A stretch of DNA of 64,000 bases from Rhodospirillales bacterium (GCA_018432935.1 JAHDSF010000022.1:186001-250000); one strand, 5' to 3'; numbered from the stretch's first letter, positions 16,876-26,591 are shown. Translations and numbers: made by a program. The notes: generated by a model from the letters alone, not told the origin.

Positions 16876-16901
16876 CGGGGCGGCCCCCAAGGACCGCCCC
16901 G
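16876..16901 (-). other. Intercistronic hairpin between receptor and permease genes
   Basis: Perfect 8-base GC-only arms (16876-16883 and 16894-16901) with a 10-base loop. There is no T run, so it is more likely a transcript-stabilising or attenuating element than a full terminator. It lies between the receptor stop and the permease GTG. Confidence 0.55.
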
Positions 16902-16911
16902 CCGCCGCAGG

Positions 16912-17949
16912 TCAGTCGACGAGCAGCGAAGCCGGGATCTTCAGGTTCTTCTCCTTGAAGTACTTGGCCGCCCCCTTGTGGAGCGGGAACGGCAGGCCGC
17001 CAATCGCCTTCTCCAGCGCCATGTCCTTGGTCGCGGCGTGGATGTTGTTGAGGAACGGCAGGTTCTCGTAGATCGCCTTGGTGATCTCGTAGACAGCGTC
17101 CTCGTCGACGTCCTTGCGCACGGCCAGGAAATTGGGCTGGGCGATGGTCTTGATCTCCTTGTCGTGGCCGGCGTACATCCCGGCCGGGACGACGAACCGC
17201 ACCCACAGGTCGGATTTCGCCGCGCCGTTGACCTTCTGGATCTCGTCGTCGGTGAACTCGAGAACCCGCATCCGGTCCTTCATCACCGCCGCCACCTGGG
17301 CGACCGCCGAAACCGGCGCCCCGCCGGGGATGTTGAAGCCGGCGACGGTGCCGTTCTGCAGCGCCTCGGCGGACGGATTGTAGCCCATGTAGGCGAAGTC
17401 GAAGTAGGCGTCGAGATCGCCCAGCCCGAGCCCCGCCAGGATGGTGCGGCCCGAGCCCTCGGTCCCCGACTTGCGGGCGCCGATCGCGAACTTCTTGCCC
17501 TTCAGGCCCTTCATGTCCTCGAGGGTGCCGGTCTTCACGAACTCCTTGGCGATCGCGAAGTGCTCGACGTTGTACCACAGCATCGTGACGGAGCGCAGAT
17601 CGCGCTGCGGGCCATCGGCCTTGAGGTCGCCTTCGCCGTTCCACGCCCAGGCGCCGTACAGGCCCTGGAGGATCGAGAACTGCGACTGGTCCTCGCGCAT
17701 CAGCTTGATGTTCTCGGCCGACCCCGCCGAGGTGATGGCGGAGACCGAAATCTTCTTGGTCGGCTGCAGCTTGACCTTGGTCAGGGTGGCAATGGCCACG
17801 CCAACCGGATAGTAGGTGCCGCCGGTGGTCGCGGTCGCCATGATGTAGGAGCGTTCCTTCGGCGCTTGCGCCGAGGCGGTGCCGGAAACGAGAAGGGAAA
17901 CGGCGGCCGTCGCCAGGCCGAGGACATGCGTTACGCTTCGCATGGACAT
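16912..17949 (-). CDS. TAXI-family TRAP solute-binding protein
   Basis: 345 residues with a signal peptide (about 1-27, cleavage near TASAQAP). The mature protein has the TAXI-family start YIMATATTGGTYYPVGVAIA and later ILAGLGLGDLDAYFDFAYMGYNPSAEALQNG. It is the periplasmic receptor that presents a ligand to the fused permease 63 bases downstream. TAXI ligands known elsewhere are small carboxylates such as 2-oxoglutarate or glutamate; nothing here fixes the ligand. A start two codons later (MRSVTH) is possible. Confidence 0.9.
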   Translation of the reverse strand: MSMRSVTHVLGLATAAVSLLVSGTASAQAPKERSYIMATATTGGTYYPVGVAIATLTKVKLQPTKKISVSAITSAGSAENIKLMREDQSQFSILQGLYGAWAWNGEGDLKADGPQRDLRSVTMLWYNVEHFAIAKEFVKTGTLEDMKGLKGKKFAIGARKSGTEGSGRTILAGLGLGDLDAYFDFAYMGYNPSAEALQNGTVAGFNIPGGAPVSAVAQVAAVMKDRMRVLEFTDDEIQKVNGAAKSDLWVRFVVPAGMYAGHDKEIKTIAQPNFLAVRKDVDEDAVYEITKAIYENLPFLNNIHAATKDMALEKAIGGLPFPLHKGAAKYFKEKNLKIPASLLVD

Positions 17950-18081
17950 GCGCGATACCTCCCATTGCAGCGTTTCGGCGGCGGAAGCCTCCCCGGGCCT
18001 GCGGGCATTCTTGTCCCGTCTTACGCCGCCCCGTTCCTCAAACCATAGAACGAGTTGCCGAGACGTGCAACCCGAACGGGC

Positions 18082-18726
18082 CTACCCTTCCGGCCTAGGC
18101 CAGGCGAGCCGCGGCGGCGGGAGTCCCTCCGCTTCCGGAACCGGGAGGGCCTCGCCGGCCGCCAGCCGCAGCGGCACGACGCCTGCCCAGACCGCATCCG
18201 CTTCCCCGGCGCGCAGCCGCGGGCCGCCCTCGCGGATCTTGGCCGACGCCTCGGCGGTCGACAGCGCGACGACGAGGGTGGAATCGAGGTCCGCGGGAGC
18301 AGGAGGGCTTACCTCACTCCAGCGACCGGGCACGAAGCGGTCGGTCAGCAGGCGAAGGGCGTGCAGCTTCTCGGCCTCCTCCTCGACGGCGCGGCCATGG
18401 CCGTAAAGCACGACGGAGTGGAAGTTCACGGAGTGGCTCGCCGCCGAGCGCCCGAAGACAAGGCCATCGACGACCACGAAGGAGACGCACGCCTCCGCGC
18501 CGGAAGCGAGAGCGCCCAGCACCGCGTTGCGGGCGTGACCGTGGAAATAGACCCAGGCGCCGCCGCGCACGTGCGACAGGGGAATCTGCCGCAGCCCGTC
18601 GGGGGTGATCGTCGAGACGCTGCAGTAGGGGGCGGAGTCGATGATCGATTCGATGGCCTGGCGGTCGTAGACCGCCCGCTTGGCTCCCCGCTGCACGCGG
18701 GTCCGTCGGCTTGGCGGCTCGCTCAT
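18082..18726 (-). CDS. Pyridoxamine 5'-phosphate oxidase-fold flavin-binding protein
   Basis: 214 residues. The split-barrel fold is indicated by APYCSVSTITPDGLRQIPLS, GGAWVYFHGHARNAVLGAL and VVVDGLVFGRSAASHSVNFH; this is the NimA-like group of the PNPOx superfamily. Such proteins bind FMN and reduce small molecules, or bind haem. The physiological substrate is unknown. It lies 25 bases after purH on the same strand, so it may be cotranscribed, but a link to purine synthesis is not known. Confidence 0.78.
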   Translation of the reverse strand: MSEPPSRRTRVQRGAKRAVYDRQAIESIIDSAPYCSVSTITPDGLRQIPLSHVRGGAWVYFHGHARNAVLGALASGAEACVSFVVVDGLVFGRSAASHSVNFHSVVLYGHGRAVEEEAEKLHALRLLTDRFVPGRWSEVSPPAPADLDSTLVVALSTAEASAKIREGGPRLRAGEADAVWAGVVPLRLAAGEALPVPEAEGLPPPRLAWPRPEG

Positions 18727-18751
18727 CGGCAGTTCTCCCGGTGCGGCCTCC

Positions 18752-20326
18752 CTAATGGCGGAAGTGCCGCATGCCGGTGCACACCATCGCCAGGCCTTTG
18801 TCGTCGGCCGCCTTGATGACCTCCTCGTCGCGCATCGAGCCGCCCGGCTGGATGACCGCGGTCGCCCCGGCCTCGGCGGCGGCCAGGAGGCCGTCCGCGA
18901 ACGGGAAGAAGGCGTCCGAGGCGACCACCGAGCCGACGGTGCGCGATGTCTTCTCGCCCGCGTTCTCGGCCGCCTCCTTGGACTTCCAGGCGGCGATGCG
19001 GGCCGAATCGACGCGGCTCATCTGGCCGGCGCCGACGCCGACCAGCCTGCCGTCCTTGACATAGATGATGGCGTTCGACTTGACGTGCTTGCAGATGGCG
19101 AACGCGGTCATCAGGTCGGCCATCTCGTCGTCGGTCGGCGCCCGCCGGGTCACCACCCGCGGCTCGCCCTCGAACACGGCGGCATCGCGGGTCTGGAACA
19201 GGTAGCCGCCGGCCAGCGAGCGGACCGTCATCCCCGGCTCGGCGGGGTCCGGCATGGCGCCGGTCAGGAGCAGCCGCAGGTTCTTGCGGCCGGCCAGGAT
19301 GCGGCGCGCGTCGTCGTCGGCCCCGGGCGCGATCACCACCTCGAGGAAGATCTTCGCCAACTCCTCGGCGATCGCGCCGTCCAGGGCGCGGTTGAAGGCG
19401 ACGATGCCGCCGTACGCGCTGACCGGGTCGCAGGTCAGCGCCCCCAGGTAGGCGTCGCGCACGTCGTCGCCGAGGGCGAAGCCGCACGGATTCGCGTGCT
19501 TGATGATGGCGCAGGCGGTGCGGTCGAACTCGGCCACCAGCTCGAAGGCCGCGTCGGTGTCGTTGAGGTTGTTGAAGCTGAGCTCCTTGCCCTGGAGCTG
19601 GGTCGCGGAAGCGACCCCCGGCCGCGGCCTGCCGCCGACGTAGAGCGCCGCCTCCTGGTGCGGGTTCTCGCCGTAGCGGAGCCGCTGCTTGAGACGTCCG
19701 GACAGCGTCAGGGTGTCGGGGAAGGTCTCGCCGAGCTGGTCGGAGAACCAGCGCGCGATCGCGGCGTCGTAGGCCGCGGTGCGGGCATAGGCGCGGGCGG
19801 CGAGGCGGCGGCGGAATTCGTCCGAGCAGGCGTTGTCGTTGGCCTCCATCTCCTCCATCAGCCGAGGGTAGTCGGACGGATCGACGACCACGGTGACGAA
19901 AGCGTGGTTCTTGGCGGCGGCGCGAATCAGGGCCGGGCCACCGATGTCGATGTTCTCGATGCAATCCTCGAACGAGGCCCCTTTGGCGACCGTCGCCTCG
20001 AACGGATACAGGTTGACCACCAGAAGGTCGATCGGCTCGATGCCGTGGTCGTCCATCGCGCGTTCGTGCTGCGGGTTGCCCCGGATGGCGAGCAGGCCGC
20101 CGTGGATCTTGGGCTGCAAGGTCTTGACGCGACCGTCCATGATCTCGGGGAAGCCCGTGAAATCGGACACCTCCACCACAGGGATTCCACCTTCGCGGAG
20201 CGCCCGGGCCGAGCCCCCCGTCGAAAGGATCTCGATCGCGTTGTCGGCGAGGTAGCGGCCGAGCTCGAGAAGACCGGTCTTGTCTGAAACGGAGATCAGG
20301 GCGCGGGCAATCCGGCACGGGTTCAT
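18752..20326 (-). CDS. purH: Bifunctional AICAR formyltransferase/IMP cyclohydrolase
   Basis: 524 residues, the usual length. The N-terminal MGS-like cyclohydrolase domain (about 1-200) begins [20 protein letters not shown] and contains [10 protein letters not shown] and [13 protein letters not shown]. The C-terminal transformylase has [22 protein letters not shown] with the catalytic Lys-His, and [14 protein letters not shown]. It performs the last two steps of IMP synthesis in the cytoplasm. The gene starts 19 bases after the stop of the CapD-like gene, so it sits at the end of a polysaccharide cluster transcribed the same way. Confidence 0.96.
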   Translation of the reverse strand: MNPCRIARALISVSDKTGLLELGRYLADNAIEILSTGGSARALREGGIPVVEVSDFTGFPEIMDGRVKTLQPKIHGGLLAIRGNPQHERAMDDHGIEPIDLLVVNLYPFEATVAKGASFEDCIENIDIGGPALIRAAAKNHAFVTVVVDPSDYPRLMEEMEANDNACSDEFRRRLAARAYARTAAYDAAIARWFSDQLGETFPDTLTLSGRLKQRLRYGENPHQEAALYVGGRPRPGVASATQLQGKELSFNNLNDTDAAFELVAEFDRTACAIIKHANPCGFALGDDVRDAYLGALTCDPVSAYGGIVAFNRALDGAIAEELAKIFLEVVIAPGADDDARRILAGRKNLRLLLTGAMPDPAEPGMTVRSLAGGYLFQTRDAAVFEGEPRVVTRRAPTDDEMADLMTAFAICKHVKSNAIIYVKDGRLVGVGAGQMSRVDSARIAAWKSKEAAENAGEKTSRTVGSVVASDAFFPFADGLLAAAEAGATAVIQPGGSMRDEEVIKAADDKGLAMVCTGMRHFRH

Positions 20327-20345
20327 CGGAGGCCTCCTCTCATGA

Positions 20346-22262
20346 TCATGCGTGGGCGGCTTGCGGCAAGGGAACGACCGCGGCGGGGGCGTATTCGGGG
20401 ACCAGGACGCGGATCGCGCGCAGGACCCCGGGCACGTCGCCGCGGGTACAGGTCTGTTCTAGGGTGCGCAGGGCGGCCGCCAATTCGGCCGCGTCGGCGG
20501 CGCGCGGCGCAGCGAGACGGATGCCGGGACAGGCGGTCGGCAGCAGCTCCTCGGCGCCGTGGAACACCTCCTCGCGGATCTTCTCGCCGGGCCGGAGCCC
20601 GATGAAGGCGATCTTGACGTCGACGTCGGGCCGCAGGCCGGCCAGACGGATCATCTGGCGCGCAAGGTCGAGGATCTTGACCGGCTCGCCCATGTCCAGG
20701 ACGTAGATCTTGCCGCTGTCGGCATCGCTGGCGCGACCCAGCGCCGAGGCTTCGAGCACCAGCTCGACCGCCTCCCGGATGGTCATGAAGTAGCGCTCCA
20801 TCTCGGGGTGGGTGACGGTCAGCGGGCCGCCCGCGGCGAGCTGGCGGCGGAACAGGGGCACCACCGATCCGGTCGAGCCCAGCACGTTGCCGAAGCGCAC
20901 GGTGACGAAGCGGGTACCGCGGCCGCCGTCACGCAACAGATCGAGGGCCTGGCAGTAGCGCTCGGCGATCCGCTTGGTGGCTCCCATCACGTTGGTCGGG
21001 TTGACCGCCTTGTCGGTCGAGATCTGCACCATCACCTCGACCTCGGCCGCGCGGCTGGCCTCGGCCACGTTGGCGCCGCCGATCACGTTGGTCAGCACGC
21101 CCTCGACCGGATTCAGCTCGACCAGCGGCACGTGCTTGAGCGCCGCGGCGTGGAAGACGACCTGGGGTCGGGCGGCTGCGAAAAGACGGTTCACCAGCAG
21201 GCGGTCGCGGACGTCGGCGATCACCGGCCGCCGCTCAAGCGCGGGGAAGTGCTCGGCGATCTCCATGTCGATGGTGTAGAGATTGAACTCGGAGCTCTCG
21301 ACCAGGGTCAGCTGCGCCGGCGCGCACGCGGCGACCTGGCGCACCAGTTCGCTGCCGATGCTGCCGCCCGCCCCTGTCACCAGGATGCGGCGGTCGTGGA
21401 TGAGGGCTCGCATGGCGTCGCGGTCGAGCGGAGTCTGCGGCCGTCCGAGCAGGTCTTCGACCGCGATCGGCCGCACCTCGACGCGCTCCTCGACGCCACT
21501 CCTGAATTCGGTCGGCCGCGGCGCGCGAGCCAGCGTCATCCCCAGGCGCTCGGCACCTTCGAGCAGCCTGCGCACCTGCGCCCCCTCGGTATCGTCCCGG
21601 GTCAGGATCAGACGCTGCGGCCGCAGGCCGCGCCGGCCCAGCTCGGCCACCACGTGCGGCAGGTCCTCGACCACGCCCAGCACCGGGACGCCGTGGATGC
21701 TCTGCCCGACGCGGTCGCGCTTCTCGGCGAGCGTGCCGACGATACGATAGTTGACGTCCTTGGCGACGCCGCGGATGAACAGCTCGGCGGCGTCGCGGGT
21801 GCCGACGAGCAGCACCGGGACCCGGTGGCGGTCGGGAAAGCGGTCGACCGACAGGTCAATGCGTCCGTCCTTGATCAGTCGGTACAGGAACCTCGGCCCG
21901 CCGAGCAGAGCCATCAGGATGAACCAGTTGATGACGACGACCGACCGCGGCACCTCTTCCAGACGAACCCACAGGAACATGACGACCAGGAACGCCAGGA
22001 TCGAGATCGACACCGCCCGGGTGATCGCCAACAGGTCGCTGAGCGAGGCGTACCGCCAGGTGCCGCGGTAGAGGCCGGTGAACCAGAACACCGCAGCGCA
22101 GATCACGGTGAATGCCACGATGCCCAGCTCGATGATATCGGTGCGGTAGAAGAAGATGACGTCGCCGAGGCGCAGGTAGAAGCTGATCAGAAACGAGAGC
22201 GCCGCCATCACGAGGTCGTGGGCGTAGGCGATGCCGCCGCGGAGCGAAACGGGCGATTTCAT
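20346..22262 (-). CDS. CapD/WbpM-type membrane nucleoside-diphosphate-sugar 4,6-dehydratase
   Basis: 638 residues. About four N-terminal membrane helices ([19 protein letters not shown] onward) are followed by a CoA-binding-like domain ([20 protein letters not shown]). The extended SDR domain comes next, with [19 protein letters not shown] and [17 protein letters not shown]; Met replaces the usual catalytic Tyr, as in the WbpM/FlaA1/PglF inverting dehydratases. The likely substrate is UDP-GlcNAc, giving a 4-keto-6-deoxy sugar for surface glycans. It overlaps the epimerase stop by ATGA. Full length for this family (about 600-660). Confidence 0.9.
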   Translation of the reverse strand: MKSPVSLRGGIAYAHDLVMAALSFLISFYLRLGDVIFFYRTDIIELGIVAFTVICAAVFWFTGLYRGTWRYASLSDLLAITRAVSISILAFLVVMFLWVRLEEVPRSVVVINWFILMALLGGPRFLYRLIKDGRIDLSVDRFPDRHRVPVLLVGTRDAAELFIRGVAKDVNYRIVGTLAEKRDRVGQSIHGVPVLGVVEDLPHVVAELGRRGLRPQRLILTRDDTEGAQVRRLLEGAERLGMTLARAPRPTEFRSGVEERVEVRPIAVEDLLGRPQTPLDRDAMRALIHDRRILVTGAGGSIGSELVRQVAACAPAQLTLVESSEFNLYTIDMEIAEHFPALERRPVIADVRDRLLVNRLFAAARPQVVFHAAALKHVPLVELNPVEGVLTNVIGGANVAEASRAAEVEVMVQISTDKAVNPTNVMGATKRIAERYCQALDLLRDGGRGTRFVTVRFGNVLGSTGSVVPLFRRQLAAGGPLTVTHPEMERYFMTIREAVELVLEASALGRASDADSGKIYVLDMGEPVKILDLARQMIRLAGLRPDVDVKIAFIGLRPGEKIREEVFHGAEELLPTACPGIRLAAPRAADAAELAAALRTLEQTCTRGDVPGVLRAIRVLVPEYAPAAVVPLPQAAHA

Positions 22263-23236
22263 CGTTCCTGCCGCCTTTCCGTAACTCCCCCGGCGAACCA
22301 GGCTGCGGTGGCCGCGAGCGCCGCCTCCATCGTCAGCGGAGGGGTCCAGCCAAGCGTCCTGCGGAGTTTTCTGTCGTCCACCGCCAGCGAGTCAAGCAGC
22401 CGCCCGATCGTGCCGCCGAGGCCGGGCGTCATCCCGGCCAGGCGCAGCAGCGGCACCGGGACCGGGACCAGCCGAGCCGGCCGGCCGAGGGCGCGGCCGA
22501 TACGGCGCACCAGCTCCGGCGTGGCGAGGTCCTCGCCGTCCCGCACCAGGAAGGCCTGACCGGCTGCCGCGGGCGCGGCGACGCAGGCGCGGATCGCGTC
22601 GGCCAGATTGCCCACCGCCAGCAGGCTGCGACGGTTGCGGACGCTTCCGATCGGCAGCGGAACCCCCTTCCGACAAAGGTTGAGCAGGGTCAGGAAGTTG
22701 CCCTTGACGTCCGGACCGTAAACCAGCGGAGGGCGAAGGACAACCGTCTCCAGCCGCGCGCGTGAGGCAACTTCGTGAAGCGCCTGCTCGGCTTCCCACT
22801 TCGAGATCGCATAGGGATCCTGGGGCGAGGGGTCGTCGTCTTCGGTGAACGGCCGGTCGACCGAACGCTCGCCGTGGACCTTGACGGTGCTGAGGAAGAC
22901 GAGGCGGCGGACACCGGCCCGCGCCGCCTGCTCGGCGAGGCGGCGGGTGCCGTCGCGGTTGACGCGCCGGTGCTCGGCCAGGGGGTCGGACGAGTCGTCC
23001 CGCATGACATGGACGCGGGCCGCCAGGTGGACAATAGCGTCGATCCCCTGCAGCGCTTGCCGCCAATCGGTCGCCGGGCCGATGTCGCCGACCAAGCAGA
23101 CTTCGGCGTGCCGCAGCCACGGCGCTTCCTCAGGCTGCCACAGCGCGGAGACGACATGGTGACCCGCCTGCTCGAGGGCCGGGACCAGGGCGCGGCCGAC
23201 GAAGCCGGTGGCTCCAGTGACAAGAATCCGGCTCAG
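22259..23236 (-). CDS. NAD-dependent epimerase/dehydratase (GalE/WcaG-like), apparent CTG start
   Basis: 325 residues if translation begins at CTG 23236. Extended-SDR features: ILVTGATGFVGRALVPAL with the Rossmann glycines, IVHLAARVHVM, FLSTVKVHG with the catalytic Thr region, and YAISKWEAEQ with the catalytic Tyr-Lys. It probably reduces or epimerises a nucleotide sugar made by the CapD-like neighbour. No ATG, GTG or TTG lies between the glycosyltransferase stop and the first Rossmann strand. The CTG overlaps that stop as CTGA and has GGGAGG seven bases upstream. The start is therefore inferred, not certain. Confidence 0.82.
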   Translation of the reverse strand: MSRILVTGATGFVGRALVPALEQAGHHVVSALWQPEEAPWLRHAEVCLVGDIGPATDWRQALQGIDAIVHLAARVHVMRDDSSDPLAEHRRVNRDGTRRLAEQAARAGVRRLVFLSTVKVHGERSVDRPFTEDDDPSPQDPYAISKWEAEQALHEVASRARLETVVLRPPLVYGPDVKGNFLTLLNLCRKGVPLPIGSVRNRRSLLAVGNLADAIRACVAAPAAAGQAFLVRDGEDLATPELVRRIGRALGRPARLVPVPVPLLRLAGMTPGLGGTIGRLLDSLAVDDRKLRRTLGWTPPLTMEAALAATAAWFAGGVTERRQER

Positions 23237-24489
23237 GGCTCGTCCTCCCGCCCTGCGAGGTGGCCGCGTCCGGCAGCGGCCAGACGCAGCACGCGCAGCA
23301 TTTCCTCGGCCTGGCGCTGCCGGGTGTGGCGCGGGGCCGCGCCGAGGCTTCTGGTGGTCAGGGTCTTGCGCAGCTCGTCGTCCTCGAACAGCCGCAGGAC
23401 GGCAGCGGCCATCGCCTCGGGATCCTCGGGCGGCACGTGCAGGCCGGCGCCGTGGTCGAGGATGATCCGGCTCGCCTCGCCTTCGGGCAAAGCCGCGAGG
23501 ATCGGCAGTCCCATGCCCATCGCCTCGAAGATCTTCGAAGGGATGACCCCCGCGAACACCGGCGAATCCTTGAGGTGCACGAGGGCGACATCGCACAGGC
23601 TCCACACCCGCGGCATCATCTCCTTGGGCTGGGGCGGTGCGAAGATCACATTGTCGAGCTTGCGCCGTGCCGCTTCGGCGATCAGGCCCTGCCGCTCGGC
23701 CCCGGCGCCGACCAGGAGGAAGCGAATCTCGGGTCGCTTGCGCAGTCGTTCGGCGGTGTCGAGGACGTTGGCCAGGCCGTGGGCCATGCCGTGAGTGCCC
23801 ACGTAGCCGACGGTGAAGCGGTCGGCGACGCCCCATTTGGCACCCAGCTCGGCGTCCGGCGGCCGCGGGCCGTAGCGGGTGATGTCGACGCCGTTGCGGA
23901 CCACCGCGATCTTGTCGGCCGCGATGCCGCGGCCGACCAGGTTGTCCTTGAAGGAGCCGGTCAGGGCCGCGATCGCCGCAGCGCGGCGGTAGAGGAACAA
24001 CTCCAGCCCCTCGACCGCTCGCAGGGCCAGCCCCTGCCGCACCGCGCCGACCGCCGAAATCGAGGCAGGCCAAAGGTCGCCCAGCTCGAACACGAACGGC
24101 AGGTAGCGCCAGAAGCCGACCAGCCAGCCGGCGACGGCGGCGAAGAACTGCGGCGAAGTGGCGGCGACCACGTCGGGACGCTCGACGGTGATGCCGCCCC
24201 ACCAGCCGGTCGCCATGAAGCTGAGGAAGTCGAGGGTGCGCTTCGCCACACCCTGGTTGGGGGCGACGTAGGTCTTCATCCGCACGACCTTGATCCCGGC
24301 CATCGTCTCCTGCGTCCGCCAGACGTTGGCGTAGCCGGGAAAGACGCGGCCGTGCGGGAAATTGGGGGCGCAGGTGACGACGGTGACGTCATGGCCCCAT
24401 TCCACCCAATGCACTGCGCGCTCGAACACGCGGGTAGCGGCGGCGTTCGTCTCGGGCGGGAAGTTCTCGGTGAGGAACAGGATCTTCAT
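23233..24489 (-). CDS. Family 4 glycosyltransferase (WbuB/WcaI-like)
   Basis: 418 residues, GT-B fold. The N-terminal domain opens MKILFLTENFPPETNAAATR; the C-terminal domain has FTVGYVGTHGMAHGLANVLD, ILLVGAG-like RFLLVGAGAERQGL and the donor-binding Glu region PSKIFEAMGMGLPILAALPEGEA. Proteins of this kind add GlcNAc-, QuiNAc- or FucNAc-type sugars during O-antigen or capsule synthesis. It follows the WecA-like gene by 66 bases and overlaps the epimerase start by 4. Donor and acceptor are not readable. Its last ~40 residues are Arg/Ala-rich and poorly conserved-looking. Confidence 0.87.
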   Translation of the reverse strand: MKILFLTENFPPETNAAATRVFERAVHWVEWGHDVTVVTCAPNFPHGRVFPGYANVWRTQETMAGIKVVRMKTYVAPNQGVAKRTLDFLSFMATGWWGGITVERPDVVAATSPQFFAAVAGWLVGFWRYLPFVFELGDLWPASISAVGAVRQGLALRAVEGLELFLYRRAAAIAALTGSFKDNLVGRGIAADKIAVVRNGVDITRYGPRPPDAELGAKWGVADRFTVGYVGTHGMAHGLANVLDTAERLRKRPEIRFLLVGAGAERQGLIAEAARRKLDNVIFAPPQPKEMMPRVWSLCDVALVHLKDSPVFAGVIPSKIFEAMGMGLPILAALPEGEASRIILDHGAGLHVPPEDPEAMAAAVLRLFEDDELRKTLTTRSLGAAPRHTRQRQAEEMLRVLRLAAAGRGHLAGREDEP

Positions 24490-24555
24490 CGAGGCGGCTG
24501 GATCACTGCGGGAAGGGCCGGAGATACCACGTCCGCGGCGTACGGGAAAGGCGGC

Positions 24556-25530
24556 TCAACCGGAGCGATGCGGATGCAGCGCGAAAAAGGCGCACAGGCC
24601 GGCGACGCCGGCCCCCGCCAGCACCAGCGGCGGCCACGGCGCGACCGAAACTGCCCACAGTGCCGCGGCGACGAGAACGGCGCCGCAGGCCAGCACTGCC
24701 AGGGCGACATCGCGGTGGCCGAGCCCGCGCTGGATCGCTCGCTGGTAGAAATGCTCGCGATGCGCCTGCCACACGGCATCGCCGCGCAGGGCGCGGCGTA
24801 TCAGGGTGGTGGTGGCGTCGGCGAGGTAGTAGAGCGGCAGGATCAGCGCCGGTGCCCATAGCCCGCGCGCCGCCAGTTCCAGCAGCAGCCAGCCGAGTGC
24901 GAAGCCGACCGGGACGCTGCCGACGTCGCCCAGGAAGATGCGCGCCGGGTGCCAGTTCCATACCAGGAAACCGGACATCACCGCCGCGGCGGTGAGGCCG
25001 AGCGGGGCGAGGGAAGGCACCGCTGCCGCGCTGGCGACCGCCGCGACGCCGATGCCGATCACCGCCGTCTCGATCCCGGTGATGCCGTCCGAACCATCCA
25101 TGAAGTTGAAGAGGTTGACGAACCAGATCCACAACAGGCCGGCGGCAAGGGCGTCCAGCGGCCCCGGCAGCCAGCCGCCGAACACCGGCCCGGAAAGCCC
25201 GCCCGCCCCCAGCATCACGGCCACCATTCCGGCCTGCACGGCAAGGCGAGCTGCCGGGGATACGCCCCGGATGTCGTCGATCCACGACACTCCGGCCAGC
25301 AGGAAGCCGCACGCGCATAGCATCCACACCGAGGTGGCCGGGTACAGGAGCGCCCACGCGCCCAGCAGCGCGGGGGTTACCGCCAGCCCCGCCCCGCGGG
25401 GGGTGGGAACCTCGTGGCTGCTGCGGTGGTTGGGGGTGTCCAGGATCGCCTTGCGGCGCAGGTACGCGAGCGCGGCCCGCACGCCCAACAGCGAGGCCAC
25501 GAACGCGCCAAGGGGAACCAGCCACTGCAT
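24556..25530 (-). CDS. WecA/WbpL-type undecaprenyl-phosphate sugar-1-phosphate transferase
   Basis: 324 residues with about ten membrane helices. The MraY/WecA family signatures are DTPNHRSSHEVPTPRGAG near the N-terminus, WIDDIRGVSPAARL (Mg-binding DD), LFNFMDGSDGITG and the cytoplasmic loop RIFLGDVGSVPVGFALGW with the catalytic Asp. It transfers a HexNAc-1-phosphate from a UDP-sugar to undecaprenyl phosphate, starting a surface glycan. It is the first gene of the minus-strand cluster and probably its initiating enzyme. The RSSHxxPTPRGAG form resembles WbpL/WecA more than MraY. Confidence 0.9.
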   Translation of the reverse strand: MQWLVPLGAFVASLLGVRAALAYLRRKAILDTPNHRSSHEVPTPRGAGLAVTPALLGAWALLYPATSVWMLCACGFLLAGVSWIDDIRGVSPAARLAVQAGMVAVMLGAGGLSGPVFGGWLPGPLDALAAGLLWIWFVNLFNFMDGSDGITGIETAVIGIGVAAVASAAAVPSLAPLGLTAAAVMSGFLVWNWHPARIFLGDVGSVPVGFALGWLLLELAARGLWAPALILPLYYLADATTTLIRRALRGDAVWQAHREHFYQRAIQRGLGHRDVALAVLACGAVLVAAALWAVSVAPWPPLVLAGAGVAGLCAFFALHPHRSG

Positions 25531-25719
25531 GGGCCGGACTGTAGTGCCGAGGGCGGCGGTTTGGAATCACCTTCTCGCGGGCTTCACACATCCGAGGGTC
25601 GAGGCTCGCGCGTAGACGGGTCACGGCCCTGCCGGAGCGGACGTGCCGATCGGGAATCCGGAGGCGTATTGACTCGGGGAGGGTTGCTGGGAGATAATTG
25701 GAAGAACAGCGAAAAAAAA

Positions 25720-25732
25720 TTCGCTATCCGAA
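25720..25732. promoter_or_regulatory. Palindrome in front of the IclR gene, possible operator
   Basis: TTCG-CTATC-CGAA sits in an A-rich stretch 20 bases before the IclR GTG start. Short palindromes at this position are typical autoregulatory sites of IclR proteins, but the exact motif of this one is unknown. Confidence 0.35.
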
Positions 25733-25751
25733 AAAAGACCGAGGAAACGTT

Positions 25752-26567
25752 GTGGCCGAGCACGCCGGCGACAAGAACCAGGTGCATTCCCTGGCCAAGG
25801 GATTCAAGGTTCTCGAGGCCTTCACGGCCAACGACAACGAGTTGACGCTGACCGATATCGCGCGGCGGACGCTTCTCGACCCGGGCACCGTCTTCCGCCT
25901 GGTCAACACCCTGGTCGGTCTCGGCTACCTGATGCGGGTCGGCGACTCGCGACGGTTCCGGCTCACCTTCAAGGTGCTCGACCTGGGGTTCAATGCGATC
26001 GCCCATACCGAGTTGAGGACGTTGGCGCGACCGATCCTCCGCTCGCTGGTCGGCGAGGTGAACGAGGCGGCCAGCCTGGCGGCGCTGGATGGTCCCGACG
26101 TGGTCTACCTGGAACGGGTCAATGCGGGCCTGGTCCGGCTCGGCGTCGACATCCGGATCGGCTCGCGCCTGCCGGCATACTACACGACCCTGGGAATCTC
26201 GATCCTGGCCCATCTGCCGCGCGAGACGGCGATCCAGATCCTGGAGATGCGGGAACGGGTCAAGTTGACCCCGAAGACGCCGACCACGATCGAGGAAATC
26301 GAAGCCCGCATGAGGCGGGTCCGCCGCGACGGCTATATCGTCTCGGACCAGGAGGTCACCTCGGGCCTGCGCATCCTCGCCGCTCCGGTGCTTGATGGCG
26401 ACGGCTATCCGAGCGCCTCGGTCAGCGTCGCGGCGCCGCCGACCCGGATGTCGATCGAAGAATTCATCCGACTGACCGCCGAACCGGTGATGCGGGCCGC
26501 CGCGGACATCGGCAAGGCGATCCAGCTTTCCGGGGCGACATTGGTCGCGGTCCCCGGCCGCACCTGA
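25752..26567 (+). CDS. IclR-family transcriptional regulator
   Basis: 271 residues from a GTG at 25752, preferred over the TTG at 25698 because GAGGA precedes it at a normal distance and family N-termini begin near HSLAKGFKVLEAF. The N-terminal winged helix (about 10-75) has LTLTDIARRTLLDPGTVFRL; the C-terminal effector-binding GAF-like domain (about 90-265) has LVGEVNEAASLAALDGPDVV and YTTLGISILAHLP. IclR proteins usually control a neighbouring catabolic operon in response to its substrate. The DapA-like gene starts 24 bases downstream, so regulator and pathway may share one transcript. Confidence 0.92.
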   Translation: MAEHAGDKNQVHSLAKGFKVLEAFTANDNELTLTDIARRTLLDPGTVFRLVNTLVGLGYLMRVGDSRRFRLTFKVLDLGFNAIAHTELRTLARPILRSLVGEVNEAASLAALDGPDVVYLERVNAGLVRLGVDIRIGSRLPAYYTTLGISILAHLPRETAIQILEMRERVKLTPKTPTTIEEIEARMRRVRRDGYIVSDQEVTSGLRILAAPVLDGDGYPSASVSVAAPPTRMSIEEFIRLTAEPVMRAAADIGKAIQLSGATLVAVPGRT

Positions 26568-26591
26568 CAGTTCACCAGCAAGGAGATCGAG

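Noticed and set aside
20346-25530. Phage- or transposon-borne origin for the glycan cluster
   Set aside because: Composition matches the surroundings and no integrase, transposase or terminal repeats are visible.
25698-25751. TTG start at 25698 for the IclR regulator
   Set aside because: It would put the A-rich promoter-like patch into the protein as a Lys-rich stretch. The GTG at 25752 has GAGGA at normal spacing and matches family N-termini.
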